A stretch of DNA of 64,000 nt from CAVSRC01 sp963762605 (lineage in GTDB: Bacteria > Pseudomonadota > Alphaproteobacteria > Rhizobiales > Kaistiaceae). The notes under the pieces were generated by a model, which saw only the letters and a list, made by a program, of their open reading frames with translations, did not search any database and was not told the origin of the DNA. The position numbers were made by a program, and so were the translations under genes. The stretch covers positions 310,001-374,000 of the forward strand of contig CAVXLJ010000017.1 of NCBI GenBank assembly GCA_963762605.1, read 5' to 3'. Of the stretch, positions 1 through 8,989 are shown piece after piece (position 1 is the first letter of the stretch; the number at the start of each line of letters is the position of its first letter).

Positions 1-870
1 ATCGACTTCGGCGGCGTGCGACCGGCGGTGCAGGGTACGATCGCCGCCGCCAAACTGGATCTGTCTCCCTATTTCGAGGCAGCGCGCGCCGATGCAAGCG
101 CCAACGGACCGTGGCTCTTCGCGGCAACGCGGCTGCCGATTGCCGACCTTGTCGATTGCGACCTCAGGATTTCGGCGAGCGAGGTGCTGATCGGCGGCGT
201 GCGCATGACCGGCTTCGGGGCGACCGCTACCATCAAGGACGGCGGCGTCACGGTGAATATCGGCCAGGCGCAGGCCTATGGTGGCAAGCTCGGCGCCACC
301 ATTGCCGCCAAGATGGACGGCGACAGGCTCGTCAGTCACGTCAAGGCGACGATCGACGGCGCTCTGGCACAGGCGCCGCTCAAGGATCTGCTGGGTGTCG
401 ACGCGCTCTCCGGCAAAGCAAATGCAAGCATCGAGGTCAGCGCCGGCGGCGCCACCTGGGGAGCGCTGGCGCATTCGCTCGCCGGCGATGCATCGATCGC
501 GATAGCCGACGGCACGCTGACCGGGATCGACATCAAGGCGATCGCGGCGCGCATGGTCGATCCGCTGGCCGAACCGATGCCGCCGGGCAACGGTTCGGCG
601 TCCTTCGGCAAGCTCGCCGCAACGCTGACGATCGCCAACGGCGCGCTCAGTACAGGCGACCTGACGATGGAGGGACAGGACTACGCTGTCGCGCTCAATG
701 GAAGCGGCTCGCTGATCACCGGCTCGGTCAAGGCGAACGCCACGCTGGCGATGAAAGCCGGCTCCGGCAAGACTATTCCCCTTGTGGTTACCGGCACTTG
801 GCGGGCACCGCTGATCGGCCCACGCCAGCTCACGCTCAGGGGTGGCAGCGGCGACCAGCTGCGCGGATGA
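1..870 (+). CDS. AsmA family protein, C-terminal part (gene starts before the window)
   Basis: The reading frame is open from the first base, so the N-terminus lies outside the window. The visible 289 residues resemble the C-terminal AsmA_2 region. They show repeating short beta-strand segments rich in Gly, Ala, Ser and Thr, including GDASIAIADGTLTGIDIKAI, a segment typical of this family. AsmA-like proteins are inner-membrane anchored, extend into the periplasm and are linked to outer-membrane biogenesis and phospholipid transport; this is family knowledge. The stop is at 868-870. The next gene begins about 100 bases on and looks functionally separate. Family assignment is good; the substrate is unknown. 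Confidence 0.8.
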   Translation: MDFGGVRPAVQGTIAAAKLDLSPYFEAARADASANGPWLFAATRLPIADLVDCDLRISASEVLIGGVRMTGFGATATIKDGGVTVNIGQAQAYGGKLGATIAAKMDGDRLVSHVKATIDGALAQAPLKDLLGVDALSGKANASIEVSAGGATWGALAHSLAGDASIAIADGTLTGIDIKAIAARMVDPLAEPMPPGNGSASFGKLAATLTIANGALSTGDLTMEGQDYAVALNGSGSLITGSVKANATLAMKAGSGKTIPLVVTGTWRAPLIGPRQLTLRGGSGDQLRG

Positions 871-967
871 CGGATAATTAATGTTGGCGGACGTAGGGCG
901 CCCGTTGCCCGGCCGTGTTGGCGGTGAAGGGCGTCGAATGGGCGATGCCCGCAAGAGGAAAATCGAT

Positions 968-1516
968 ATGTCCGCCAAGACCTTGATCATCGCCACTGCG
1001 GCGCTTGCGGCTTGCACCGCCATGACCCTGCCGGCCTTTGCGGCCGGTGGCGACGGCACCGGCCCGACCCCCGCTGACAAGCCCCCGATTGCTGCGCCGA
1101 CGGTGCCTGCGCGCGCCACGATCATGTTCAACCTGCTCGACACCAATCACGACGGCGCGGTCGACAAGGACGAGTTCGCGGTTCTGTCGAACGCGACCTT
1201 CGAGGCGCTCGACACCAATCACGACGGCAAGCTGACCCCCGATGAGCTGCGCGGACGTTTCGGCGCGGTGCTCGGCGAGCGCGGCGGTCGTGCCGGGCCC
1301 GGCATGGGCTGGGACCGGGACGGTCGCGGTGGGCGCGGGATGATGGGCCGCATGGGCTTCGACGGCCCGCGCGGCGCCGGCCCGCGCGGTGCTGGTCCGC
1401 TGGGTCTCGGACCGCGGCTGACCTTCAACGACATCGACACCAATCACGACGGTGTCATCTCCGCCGACGAGTTCGCGGCTCACATGCCGGGCCCCGGCTA
1501 CGGTCCGCGGCGGTAA
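968..1516 (+). CDS. Exported EF-hand calcium-binding protein
   Basis: The protein has 182 residues. Residues 1-26 form a signal peptide ending in LPAFAA. Three EF-hand loops are visible, DTNHDGAVDKDEF (58-70), DTNHDGKLTPDEL (82-94) and DTNHDGVISADEF (157-169), with the expected Asp/Asn/Glu ligands. A Gly/Arg/Met-rich linker (about 105-150) separates the second and third. I chose the ATG at 968 because AGAGGA lies just upstream and because the signal peptide starts there; an in-frame start at 881 would place 29 extra residues before it. It is the first gene of a set with an ECF sigma factor, an anti-sigma candidate and a metal-sensor-like protein, so it may be an envelope calcium or metal binder in that regulon (inference). 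Confidence 0.85.
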   Translation: MSAKTLIIATAALAACTAMTLPAFAAGGDGTGPTPADKPPIAAPTVPARATIMFNLLDTNHDGAVDKDEFAVLSNATFEALDTNHDGKLTPDELRGRFGAVLGERGGRAGPGMGWDRDGRGGRGMMGRMGFDGPRGAGPRGAGPLGLGPRLTFNDIDTNHDGVISADEFAAHMPGPGYGPRR

Positions 1517-1553
1517 CAAGGGCGACGCACTCGGGGCGAGCTGAGGGAGACCG

Positions 1554-2234
1554 ATGGAATGGCTCATGACGCTCGCCCCGGTGGCCACGTCGCAAAAGAC
1601 GCGACGCGAACCGGCTTCTGCCGGTAAGATCGAGGCCACCGGGGGGCGACGCTCGTTGGAAACGAATGCCGGCACGACCGATGAGGTGCTGGTGGCGGCT
1701 ATCGCCGCCGGCGATCAGCGTGCCTTTGCCGAGATCGTGCGTCGCCACGGTGGCCGGCTGAAGGCGCTGGCGTTGCGTTTCAGCGGCGGGGCGGCGGAAG
1801 CCGACGATATCGTGCAGGAGACCTTCTGGAGCCTGTGGCGCAATGCCAGCCGCTGGCAGCCGGGTGGCCCGCCATTTGCCGCCTACCTGACGCGGATGAC
1901 GATCAACCGCGCCATCGACGGGGAGCGCAAGAAGAAGACCCGGCGCTTCTTCGGGCTGGACGTGGTCGAGGACGCCGCCGACCCGGACCCCGCGGCCGAC
2001 GAGAAGTTGATGGCCAGCGGGGCGCTCAAGGCGGTTACCCGCGACATACAGGAATTGCCCGCACGGCAGCGAGCAGCCATTCTGCTGACGGCGGACGGGG
2101 AACGATCCAATGCCGAGATCGCCCAAGCCATGGGACTGTCCGTCGGGGCGGTCGAACAGCTTCTGGTCAGGGCGCGGCGTGCGTTAAGAATGCGACTCGC
2201 GGAACGCGAGGCGCAAGGGGGACTGGAAACATGA
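1554..2234 (+). CDS. ECF-type RNA polymerase sigma factor
   Basis: The protein has 226 residues. Region 2 (about 56-125) contains AFAEIVRRHGGRLKALALRF followed by ADDIVQETFWSLW, the -10 recognition and core-binding helix. Region 4 (about 165-215) contains LPARQRAAILL and the helix-turn-helix SNAEIAQAMGLSVGAVEQLL. There is no region 1 or 3, which defines the ECF class. A 40-residue N-terminal extension precedes region 2. The start follows GGGAGA by 6 bases. Its stop overlaps the next start (ATGA), so it is translationally coupled to a small membrane protein that looks like its anti-sigma factor. Confidence 0.92.
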   Translation: MEWLMTLAPVATSQKTRREPASAGKIEATGGRRSLETNAGTTDEVLVAAIAAGDQRAFAEIVRRHGGRLKALALRFSGGAAEADDIVQETFWSLWRNASRWQPGGPPFAAYLTRMTINRAIDGERKKKTRRFFGLDVVEDAADPDPAADEKLMASGALKAVTRDIQELPARQRAAILLTADGERSNAEIAQAMGLSVGAVEQLLVRARRALRMRLAEREAQGGLET

Positions 2235-2650
2235 ACCTCGAACGATTTGAAGAAACCTTGAGCCGGTATGGCGGAAACCTGGCACGGTGGCCGGCAGCCG
2301 AACGCGCCGAAGCCGAAGCGCTGATGGCGGCCGATCGGCGGGCGATGGCGCTTCACGCCCAGGCGGCCGAACTCGACGCTCTCATCAGCGCGGCGGTGAC
2401 GCCGGTGGCCATGGACGCCGCGGCGATGGGTCGGATCATGGCCGGCATCGACCACCACAGCCATCGTGACCTGACGCTGCAGCCGACGCGGCGCCTGTTT
2501 GCCTGGGCCAGCGCGGCGATGATGCTCTTCCTGGTCGCCGGCTTCGCCGCCGGCGTGGCGATCCCCTCCAACCAGGGTGAGGATACGTTGGCCGGGCTGA
2601 TGTTCGGTTCAAGCGTCAGCACGTCCGCCAACTCCGGGAGCGTGCTATGA
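2231..2650 (+). CDS. Small membrane protein, putative anti-sigma factor
   Basis: The protein has 139 residues: an acidic and basic cytoplasmic N-terminal half (about 1-85), one membrane helix (about 89-110) and a short periplasmic tail. The N-terminal FEETLSRYGGNLARWPAAER resembles short anti-sigma regions found next to ECF sigma genes in alphaproteobacteria. I see no zinc-binding HxxxCxxC motif. The start overlaps the sigma-factor stop and the stop overlaps the next start, so all three genes are coupled. The anti-sigma role is inferred from topology and position; similarity alone is weak. Confidence 0.65.
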   Translation: MNLERFEETLSRYGGNLARWPAAERAEAEALMAADRRAMALHAQAAELDALISAAVTPVAMDAAAMGRIMAGIDHHSHRDLTLQPTRRLFAWASAAMMLFLVAGFAAGVAIPSNQGEDTLAGLMFGSSVSTSANSGSVL

Positions 2651-3093
2651 CGATCCGTGGCCCCTTCGCGGTCACGCTGCTCGTGGTGCTGTTCGTCTCA
2701 CTGGCCGCGAACGTGATGATAGCCGGCTTCGTCGTTTCGCGCGTAGCCGACTTCAGGCCGGGCGGCGGCCCCGGCGAGATCGATCGGATCGTGGCACTGG
2801 GTATCCGCGCCTTCCCGCGGGAAATCCAGGGCGACATCATGAATCAGACGCGCGCCCATCGCCGCGAGTTCCGCGCCGGCCTCGACGCGGTCCAGGCGGC
2901 GCGCCAGCGCATGTTCGCGGCGATGCGCGCCAATCCCTTCGACCGCGCCGCGCTCGATCAGGCCTTCGCCGACGTCCGTTCGACCACCAACGACGTGCAG
3001 ACGATCGGCCAGACCATCGTCGCCGACGCCATCGCCAACGCCCCGCCGAACGTGCGGGCGCGGATCAGGCCGCCGCGCGGCCCCTTCCCGTAA
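2647..3093 (+). CDS. Periplasmic heavy-metal sensor-like protein (Metal_resist/CnrX-like)
   Basis: The protein has 148 residues, with an N-terminal membrane anchor (about 7-29) and a periplasmic helical domain rich in Arg, Ala and Gln. The helices around REIQGDIMNQTRAHRREF and LDAVQAARQRMFAAMRANPF match the pattern of the Metal_resist/CpxP/CnrX group, in which such hairpins sense metal or misfolded protein. The start overlaps the stop of the anti-sigma candidate. In Cupriavidus, CnrX, CnrY and CnrH form a periplasmic sensor, anti-sigma factor and ECF sigma factor; the same three roles appear here as adjacent coupled genes. The metal, if any, is unknown. Confidence 0.7.
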   Translation: MTIRGPFAVTLLVVLFVSLAANVMIAGFVVSRVADFRPGGGPGEIDRIVALGIRAFPREIQGDIMNQTRAHRREFRAGLDAVQAARQRMFAAMRANPFDRAALDQAFADVRSTTNDVQTIGQTIVADAIANAPPNVRARIRPPRGPFP

Positions 3094-3117
3094 AGCATCG
3101 GACGAGGCAGCGCCGAC

Positions 3118-3939
3118 TCAGCCGCCTTCTGCCGCCGCCAGGCGTTCGGCGCGCTGGCGTTCGACCTCCGCCCGCTTCGATGCGATCGAGGCGCCGATCA
3201 CGCCCACGGTGACGATGGCGATGAGGATCGTGCACACCGCATTGATTTCCGGCGTCACGCCGAGACGCACCTGGCTGTAGATCTTCATCGGCAGCGTGGT
3301 GGCGCCGGGGCCGGTGGTGAAGCTGGCGATGACCAGATCGTCGAGCGACAGGGTGAAGCCCAGCATCCAGCCGGCGATCACCGCTGGGAAGATGATCGGC
3401 AGCGTGATCACGAAAAATGTCTTGAGCGGCGGGCAGCCGAGGTCCAGCGCGGCTTCTTCCAGGCTGCGGTCGAAGGTGACCAGCCGTGACTGGATGACCA
3501 CCGCCACGTAGCACATCGAGAAGGTGATGTGGGCGAGCGTGATGGTCCAGAAGCCGCGTGCGACGTTGAGGGAAACGAACAGCAGCAGCAGCGACAGGCC
3601 GGTGATGACATCGGGCATGACCAGCGGCGCGTAGATCATGCCGGAAAACAGCGAGCGTCCCTTGAAGCGGCCGAAGCGGACCAGCGCCACCGCGGCAAGA
3701 GTGCCGAGAACCGTCGCCACAGTCGCCGAGAGGAGCGCCACGCGCAGCGTCACCCAGGCGGCGTCGAGCAGGGCCTGGTCGTGCAGCAGTTCGCCATACC
3801 ATTTGGCCGACCAGCCGCCCCACACCGTGACCAGCTTGGAGGCGTTGAACGAATAGATGACCAGCAAGACGATCGGCGCGTAGAGGAACGCCAGGCCGAA
3901 CGTGACGGAGGTGAGGTTGAAGCGGGAGAAGCTCTTCAT
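3118..3939 (-). CDS. potI: Polyamine ABC transporter permease, PotI type
   Basis: This 273-residue inner-membrane permease has about six helices. The first is at residues 12-31 (FGLAFLYAPIVLLVIYSFN). The binding-protein-dependent permease loop is EAALDLGCPPLKTFFVITLP, which contacts the ATPase. The start at 3939 overlaps the stop of the upstream permease (ATGA on the minus strand). Together with potH, potG and potF it forms an importer for putrescine or a related polyamine. Gene order and the divergent puuA-like gene support the substrate; the permease alone does not define it. Confidence 0.9.
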   Translation of the reverse strand: MKSFSRFNLTSVTFGLAFLYAPIVLLVIYSFNASKLVTVWGGWSAKWYGELLHDQALLDAAWVTLRVALLSATVATVLGTLAAVALVRFGRFKGRSLFSGMIYAPLVMPDVITGLSLLLLFVSLNVARGFWTITLAHITFSMCYVAVVIQSRLVTFDRSLEEAALDLGCPPLKTFFVITLPIIFPAVIAGWMLGFTLSLDDLVIASFTTGPGATTLPMKIYSQVRLGVTPEINAVCTILIAIVTVGVIGASIASKRAEVERQRAERLAAAEGG

Positions 3940-4880
3940 TTTTCCCGCTCCGCGCGGACCTGCTCCTGGTTCTGGAACAGCACGATCGGCACCACCAGGA
4001 TGAGCAGCAGGATGACGGCGACGGCGGAGGCCAGCGGCCAGTCGCGGTTGGAGAAGAACTCGTCCCACAGCGTCTTGCCGATCATCAGCGTGCCGTTGCC
4101 GCCGAGCAGATCGGGGATGACGAATTCGCCGGTGACCGGGATGAAGACAAGGAAGCAGCCGGCGACGACGCCGGGCAGCGACAGGGGGAAGGTGATCTTC
4201 CAGAACGCCTTCAGCGGCGGACAGCCGAGGTCGGCTGCCGCTTCCAGCAGCGACACGTCCATCTTTTCCAGCGCCGCATAGAGCGGCAGCACCATGAACG
4301 GCAGATAGGAATAGACGATGCCGATATAGACCGCCCAGTTGGTGTTGAGGATGGTCAGCGGGTGGTGGATGACACCCAGCCAGAGAAGAAGCTGGTTGAG
4401 CAGCCCCTCCTTCTTGAGAATGCCGATCCAGGCGTAAACGCGGATCAGGAACGACGTCCAGAACGGCAGGATGACCAGCATGAGCAGGGTCGGCTGCCAG
4501 CGCCGCGGCGCCCGCGCCATGCTGTAGGCGAGCGGATAGCCGATAAGGAGGACCAGGACGGTGGAGGCGACGGCGATCCACAGGCTCGACAGGTAGGCCT
4601 TCCAGTAAAGCGCGTCGGTGGTGAGGAAGGTGTAGTTGTCGACCGTGAACTTCTTCGCCTGGTCCCACAGGGCGGCGAAGCCGGCGCCGAGGTGGAAGGT
4701 GGGGAAATAGGGCGGCTGGGCGAGGATCGAGGTGGAGAAGGAGATCTTCACCACGATCAGGAAGGGAATGAAGAACAGCACCAGCAGCCAGGCATAGGGA
4801 ATCGCCAGCACCAGCCAGCGCGCCCAGCCGGTTCGCTTGCGCGCGTCGGGGGGAGCGGTGCCTGGCTCACTCACGGCCAT
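3936..4880 (-). CDS. potH: Polyamine ABC transporter permease, PotH type
   Basis: The protein has 314 residues with a basic cytoplasmic N-terminus (ARKRTGWARW) and about six membrane helices starting near residue 22. The conserved coupling loop is EAAADLGCPPLKAFWKITFP. The sequence LIGYPLAYSMARAPRRWQ and the loop FWTSFLIRVYAWIGIL are typical of PotB/PotH permeases. It partners with the adjacent PotI in the heterodimeric membrane channel. A 114-base gap containing a dispersed palindrome separates it from the ATPase gene upstream. Confidence 0.9.
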   Translation of the reverse strand: MAVSEPGTAPPDARKRTGWARWLVLAIPYAWLLVLFFIPFLIVVKISFSTSILAQPPYFPTFHLGAGFAALWDQAKKFTVDNYTFLTTDALYWKAYLSSLWIAVASTVLVLLIGYPLAYSMARAPRRWQPTLLMLVILPFWTSFLIRVYAWIGILKKEGLLNQLLLWLGVIHHPLTILNTNWAVYIGIVYSYLPFMVLPLYAALEKMDVSLLEAAADLGCPPLKAFWKITFPLSLPGVVAGCFLVFIPVTGEFVIPDLLGGNGTLMIGKTLWDEFFSNRDWPLASAVAVILLLILVVPIVLFQNQEQVRAEREK

Positions 4881-4919
4881 CGGTGTCCCCCCCTGAGCGC
4901 AGCGCTGCCGTTTTGGTCC

Positions 4920-4940
4920 CCTCTCCCCAGCGGGGAGAGG
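4920..4940. repeat. Dispersed GC-rich palindrome between potG and potH
   Basis: The arms CCTCTCCCC and GGGGAGAGG form a perfect 9-base inverted repeat around a 3-base loop. The same core occurs at 10685-10705 inside an oxidoreductase gene, and a close relative at about 60430-60452 inside the PBP1C reading frame. It therefore belongs to a dispersed element family. Its position between two operon genes would allow it to act as an mRNA stem-loop. Confidence 0.8.
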
Positions 4941-4994
4941 TGACGAGCCGCGCTGCGCCCGGGAAACGGAGGCAGACTTGGGTTCGCCCGTCCG

Positions 4995-6149
4995 TCATTT
5001 CGTCAACACCACGCCGCCGTCGCGCGACCAGCTGAGCCAGACCTTGTCCTCCCAGGTGATCGGCCGCTCAACCAGACGCGTTGCATTGGCGACGGTCGCC
5101 TTCAGCGTGGCTCCGGTCGCCAGGCGCACGTGATAGATGGAGATGTCGCCGAGATAGCCGATGTCCCAGACTTCGCCGGACACGGCGTTGACCGAGCGGT
5201 CGCCCGGCGGCGACAGCGAGACGCCGATCTTTTCCGGCCGCACCGCAAACCAGGCGGTATCGCCGACTTCGGCCTGAAGCTCCTGCCGGTCGACCTCGAT
5301 GATGGCGCCGGTGCCAGCGCAGGCCAGCCGGACGGTGCCGCCTTCGGCGGAGACGATGTTGCCTTCGAGGAGATTGATATTGCCGATGAAGTCGGCGACA
5401 TAACGCGAGTTGGGCTGCTCGTAGATCTCCGACGGCGTGCCGATCTGGACGATCTTGCCGTGGTCCATCACCGCGATGCGGTCGGCCAGCGTCATCGCCT
5501 CTTCCTGATCGTGGGTGACGATGACGAAGGTCATGCCGAGATCGACCTGCAGATCGGACAGCTCGAACTGGGTTTCTTCGCGCAGCTTCTTGTCGAGCGC
5601 GCCGAGCGGTTCGTCGAGCAGCAGCACCTTGGGCTTCTTGGCGAGCGAGCGGGCGAGCGCGACGCGTTGGCGCTGGCCGCCGGAGAGCTGGTGCGGCTTG
5701 CGCTTGGCAAAGGGCGTCAGCTTGACCAGCTTGAGCATCTCGGCGACGCGCCCGGCGATCTCGGCCTTGGGCATGCCCGCCTGTTTCAGGCCGAAGGCGA
5801 CGTTCCCCTCGACGGTCATGTGCGGGAACAGCGCATAAGACTGGAACATCATGTTGCTCGGGCGCCGGTAGGGCGGCACGCCGGCCAGCTTCCTGCCGTC
5901 GAGCAGGATGTCGCCGACCGTTGGATCGTCGAAGCCGGCGATCATGCGCATCATGGTGGTCTTGCCACAGCCGGAGGGGCCGAGCAGGGCGAAGAACTCG
6001 CGCTCGTAGATGGCCAGCGAGATGTCGTCGACGGCGGTGAAATCGCCGAAGCGCTTGGTGACGTTGTGAAACTCGATGAAGGGCTTGGCGGTGGGATCAT
6101 TCCACGGAGCGAACTTCCGCCGAACCGGTCCGATTGCCGTCTTCGCCAT
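4995..6149 (-). CDS. potG: Polyamine ABC transporter ATP-binding protein, PotG type
   Basis: This 384-residue cytoplasmic ATPase has Walker A GPSGCGKTT, the signature LSGGQRQRVALARSLA, Walker B VLLLDEPLGALD and the switch His in VIVTHDQEEAMTLAD. A C-terminal TOBE_2-type regulatory domain (about 285-384) is present, as in PotA/PotG. I start at the ATG at 6149. An adjacent in-frame GTG at 6152 would add one residue; a run of Gs upstream serves either start. It lies between the substrate-binding protein and the two permeases. Confidence 0.93.
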   Translation of the reverse strand: MAKTAIGPVRRKFAPWNDPTAKPFIEFHNVTKRFGDFTAVDDISLAIYEREFFALLGPSGCGKTTMMRMIAGFDDPTVGDILLDGRKLAGVPPYRRPSNMMFQSYALFPHMTVEGNVAFGLKQAGMPKAEIAGRVAEMLKLVKLTPFAKRKPHQLSGGQRQRVALARSLAKKPKVLLLDEPLGALDKKLREETQFELSDLQVDLGMTFVIVTHDQEEAMTLADRIAVMDHGKIVQIGTPSEIYEQPNSRYVADFIGNINLLEGNIVSAEGGTVRLACAGTGAIIEVDRQELQAEVGDTAWFAVRPEKIGVSLSPPGDRSVNAVSGEVWDIGYLGDISIYHVRLATGATLKATVANATRLVERPITWEDKVWLSWSRDGGVVLTK

Positions 6150-6208
6150 CACGACCCCCCCCGAAATCGGCGGCGGCGCCTGCGTCGCGCCGCCGCCAGA
6201 TCAATCGA

Positions 6209-7300
6209 TCACTGGCCGGTCTTGACCGACGTCCACAGCCGCGTCCACAGACGCTGGACGTCCTGGCCGGGGGGGGTGGTGGTGAACGTCTTGTCGAGGA
6301 CCGCCTGAGGCGGATAGATGGCCGGGTCGCCGATGACGTCCTTGGCGAGCAGGCTCTGCGAATCCTTGTTGCCGTTGGCGTAGTAGACGTAGTTGGAATT
6401 CGCGGCGGCCACCTTCGGGTCCATCATGTAGTTGATGAAGGCGAGTGCGTTGTCGGGATGCGGCGCGTCCTTGAGGATGGCCATCGAATCGAACCACATC
6501 AGCGCCCCTTCCTTGGGGATCGAATAGGCGATGTGGACGCCGTTCTTGGCCTGATCGGCGCGATCGCGCGCCTGGAACACGTCGCCGGAATAGCCGATCG
6601 CCATGCAGATGTCGCCGTTGGCCAGCGCGTCGATGTATTCGGACGAATGGAACTTCTGCACATAGGGCGTAACCGCCTTCAGCGCGTCAGCCGCCTTGTT
6701 GAGGTCGTCCGGGTTCTTGGAGTTCGGATCGAGGCCGAGATAAGCGAGCATCGACGGGATCACGTCGTCCGGCGAATCGAGAAAATAGACGCCGCAGCTC
6801 TTGAACTTCGAGATGATCTTGGGATCGAAGACCATCGCCCAGGAATCGAGCGGCGCATCGGGCATGATCGCCTTGATCTTGTCGATGTTGTAGCCGATGC
6901 CGGTGGTCCCCCACATGTAGTCCTCGGCGTACTTGTTGCCGGGATCGTACGCGGCAAGGCGGTCGGAGATGAATTTCCACTGGTGACTGTCGTTGGGCAG
7001 CTTCGACTTGTCGAGCGGCTGCAGCACACCGGCCTGGATCATGCGTTGCAGGTTGGGATTGGTCGGCACGATGACGTCGTAGCCGGACGCACCGGCATAG
7101 ACCTTGGCCTCCAGCGTCTCCATGGAATCGTAGACGTCGTAGGTGACCTTGATGCCGGTCTCCTTGGTGAAATTGGCCAGGGTATCGTCGGCGATATAGT
7201 CCGACCAGTTGTAGACGTTGACCACCTTGTCCTCGGCCGAGGCCGATGTGGCCACGAAAAGGGCAGCAGTGGCGAGCAGGAGGGCAGAGCGCGCGAGCAT
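6209..7300 (-). CDS. potF: Periplasmic polyamine-binding protein, PotF type
   Basis: The 363-residue protein has a signal peptide (1-22, ending SASA). The mature start EDKVVNVYNWSDYIADDTLANF is the classic PotD/PotF opening. Further family segments are VTYDVYDSMETLEAKVYAGASGYD and YMWGTTGIGYN. The start at 7300 follows AAGGAG at good spacing; a longer in-frame reading to 7372 lacks a reason to be used. It leads the minus-strand operon potF-potG-potH-potI. It is divergent from a puuA-like gene, so import and breakdown of putrescine are probably controlled from the shared 277-base region. Confidence 0.93.
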   Translation of the reverse strand: MLARSALLLATAALFVATSASAEDKVVNVYNWSDYIADDTLANFTKETGIKVTYDVYDSMETLEAKVYAGASGYDVIVPTNPNLQRMIQAGVLQPLDKSKLPNDSHQWKFISDRLAAYDPGNKYAEDYMWGTTGIGYNIDKIKAIMPDAPLDSWAMVFDPKIISKFKSCGVYFLDSPDDVIPSMLAYLGLDPNSKNPDDLNKAADALKAVTPYVQKFHSSEYIDALANGDICMAIGYSGDVFQARDRADQAKNGVHIAYSIPKEGALMWFDSMAILKDAPHPDNALAFINYMMDPKVAAANSNYVYYANGNKDSQSLLAKDVIGDPAIYPPQAVLDKTFTTTPPGQDVQRLWTRLWTSVKTGQ

Positions 7301-7577
7301 TTCGTTCTCCTTCAGACGACCGGCCGCAAGCCCCCAACACGCCCGACGGCGCCGGTTTCGGCCGATTACCACTCCACGTTAAGGTTGATCGCGAACGGCG
7401 ACAACCGCTTCTTGGGCTCGCCATGCTAGAAACGGGCCGGCCGGCAACCGGCCGGGCACCCTCCGGTTGCCAACTCTGGCGATTCTGCGCAAGATCGCAG
7501 GACCGCGCCTTTTCTCTCCGCCGCAGCCGCCGGGCTCTGCGCATTGCCGGCGGTTGGGCGACAACTTCAGGTGAACC
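7301..7577. other. Divergent intergenic region between potF and the puuA-like gene
   Basis: This 277-base segment must hold the promoters for both polyamine units. AAGGAG for potF is at the left edge and AGGTGA for the puuA-like gene at the right edge. I see no clear inverted repeat that could be named as an operator, and no regulator gene of the PuuR type next to it. Short frames that read through it look like extensions of the flanking genes. Confidence 0.5.
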
Positions 7578-8975
7578 GTGGCACGCAAGAAGAAGTCCCC
7601 CGCCGTCTCCGACCGGACCCGGGGCGTCGCATCGCTGACAGAGGCACAGGCCTGGATCGCCGCACGCGACATCGAGGATATCGAGTGCATCGTTCCCGAT
7701 CAGGCCGGGGTGGCACGCGGCAAGATGATGCCGGTGCAGAAGTTTCTCGCCGGGCCGACCATGGCGATGCCGGTCTCGATCTTCACCCAGACGATTGCCG
7801 GCGACTGGCCGCACGACGACGAGACCTTCCAGAACGACAGCGCCGACCAGGACATCCACCTGGAGCCGGACTTCTCCACCCTGTCGGTGGTGCCGTGGGA
7901 GACCGACCCGACGGCGCAGGTCATCCATGACGCCTACCATGCCGACGGGCGGCCGGTGGAGATCGCGCCGCGCCAGGTGCTGCGCCGGGTGATCGAGCTC
8001 TACCGCAACCGCGGCTGGGTGCCGGTGGTGGCGCCGGAGATCGAGTTCTACCTGGTCAAGCCGAACAAGGACCCGGACTATCCGCTGGAGCCGCCGACCG
8101 GCCGTTCGGGGCGGCCGGAAACGGCGCGACAGTCCTATTCGATCGCCGCGGTCAACGAGTTCGACGACCTGTTCGACGACATCTACGACTTCTCCGAGCA
8201 GCAGGAGCTGGAGATCGACACGCTGATCCACGAGGAAGGCGCGGCGCAAATGGAGATCAACCTGCGCCACGGCGATCCGCTCATGCTGGCCGACCAGGTG
8301 TTCCAGTTCAAGCGCACCATCCGCGAGGCGGCGCTGCGCCACGACATGTACGCCACCTTCATGGCCAAGCCGATGAGCCGCGAGCCCGGCTCGGCCATGC
8401 ACATCCACCAGTCGGTCAACGACATGGAGACCGGCGCCAATATCTTCTCCGACAATGCCGGCGACCCGACGCCGGAGTTCTTCGCCTTCATCGGCGGCTC
8501 GCAGAAATACCTGCCGGCGGTGACCTGCATCATGGCACCCTATGTCAATTCCTACCGGCGGCTGATCCGCTCCGGCTCGGCGCCGGTCAACACGATGTGG
8601 GGCTACGACAACCGCACGGTCGGCCTGCGCGTTCCCCATTCCACGCCGGCGGCGCGGCGCATCGAGAACCGCATCCCGTCCTCCGACGCCAATCCGTATC
8701 TGGCCATCGCCGCGTCGCTGGCCTGCGGCTATCTCGGCATGACCGAGGGGCTGATGGTCTCCGAGCCGGTCGCCGGTTCGGCCAACGAGTCGGATATCGC
8801 GCTGCCGCGCGGCCTGCTCGAAGCGGTGGCGCTGTTCCAGGAATGCGAGGAACTGGCCGAGATCTTCGGCGAGCGCTTCGTCAACACCTATCGCGCCATC
8901 AAGCAGGCCGAGTTCGAAACCTTCATGCAGGTGATCAGCCCGTGGGAACGGGAATACCTGCTGCTGAACGTTTGA
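7578..8975 (+). CDS. puuA: Glutamine synthetase family protein, probable gamma-glutamylputrescine synthetase
   Basis: The protein has 465 residues and starts with GTG, preceded by AGGTGA. Glutamine synthetase motifs are visible: APEIEFYL (metal-binding Glu residues), the AMHIHQSV segment with the catalytic-site His, and RIENRIPSSDANPYLAIAASLACG near the C-terminus. PuuA ligates glutamate to putrescine as the first step of the Puu pathway. The neighbouring potFGHI genes, the cupin and the PuuB-like oxidase support this over true glutamine synthetase. Specificity for putrescine versus another amine cannot be read from the sequence. Confidence 0.87.
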   Translation: MARKKKSPAVSDRTRGVASLTEAQAWIAARDIEDIECIVPDQAGVARGKMMPVQKFLAGPTMAMPVSIFTQTIAGDWPHDDETFQNDSADQDIHLEPDFSTLSVVPWETDPTAQVIHDAYHADGRPVEIAPRQVLRRVIELYRNRGWVPVVAPEIEFYLVKPNKDPDYPLEPPTGRSGRPETARQSYSIAAVNEFDDLFDDIYDFSEQQELEIDTLIHEEGAAQMEINLRHGDPLMLADQVFQFKRTIREAALRHDMYATFMAKPMSREPGSAMHIHQSVNDMETGANIFSDNAGDPTPEFFAFIGGSQKYLPAVTCIMAPYVNSYRRLIRSGSAPVNTMWGYDNRTVGLRVPHSTPAARRIENRIPSSDANPYLAIAASLACGYLGMTEGLMVSEPVAGSANESDIALPRGLLEAVALFQECEELAEIFGERFVNTYRAIKQAEFETFMQVISPWEREYLLLNV

Positions 8976-8989
8976 GACGAGGCAGAAGG

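Noticed and set aside
881..967. Upstream ATG extending the EF-hand protein by 29 residues
   Set aside because: It would put Arg-rich residues before a good signal peptide; the inner ATG has a ribosome-binding site.
6687..8639. 650-codon minus-strand frame across the potF/puuA gap
   Set aside because: It crosses two real genes in wrong frames and has no recognisable domain.
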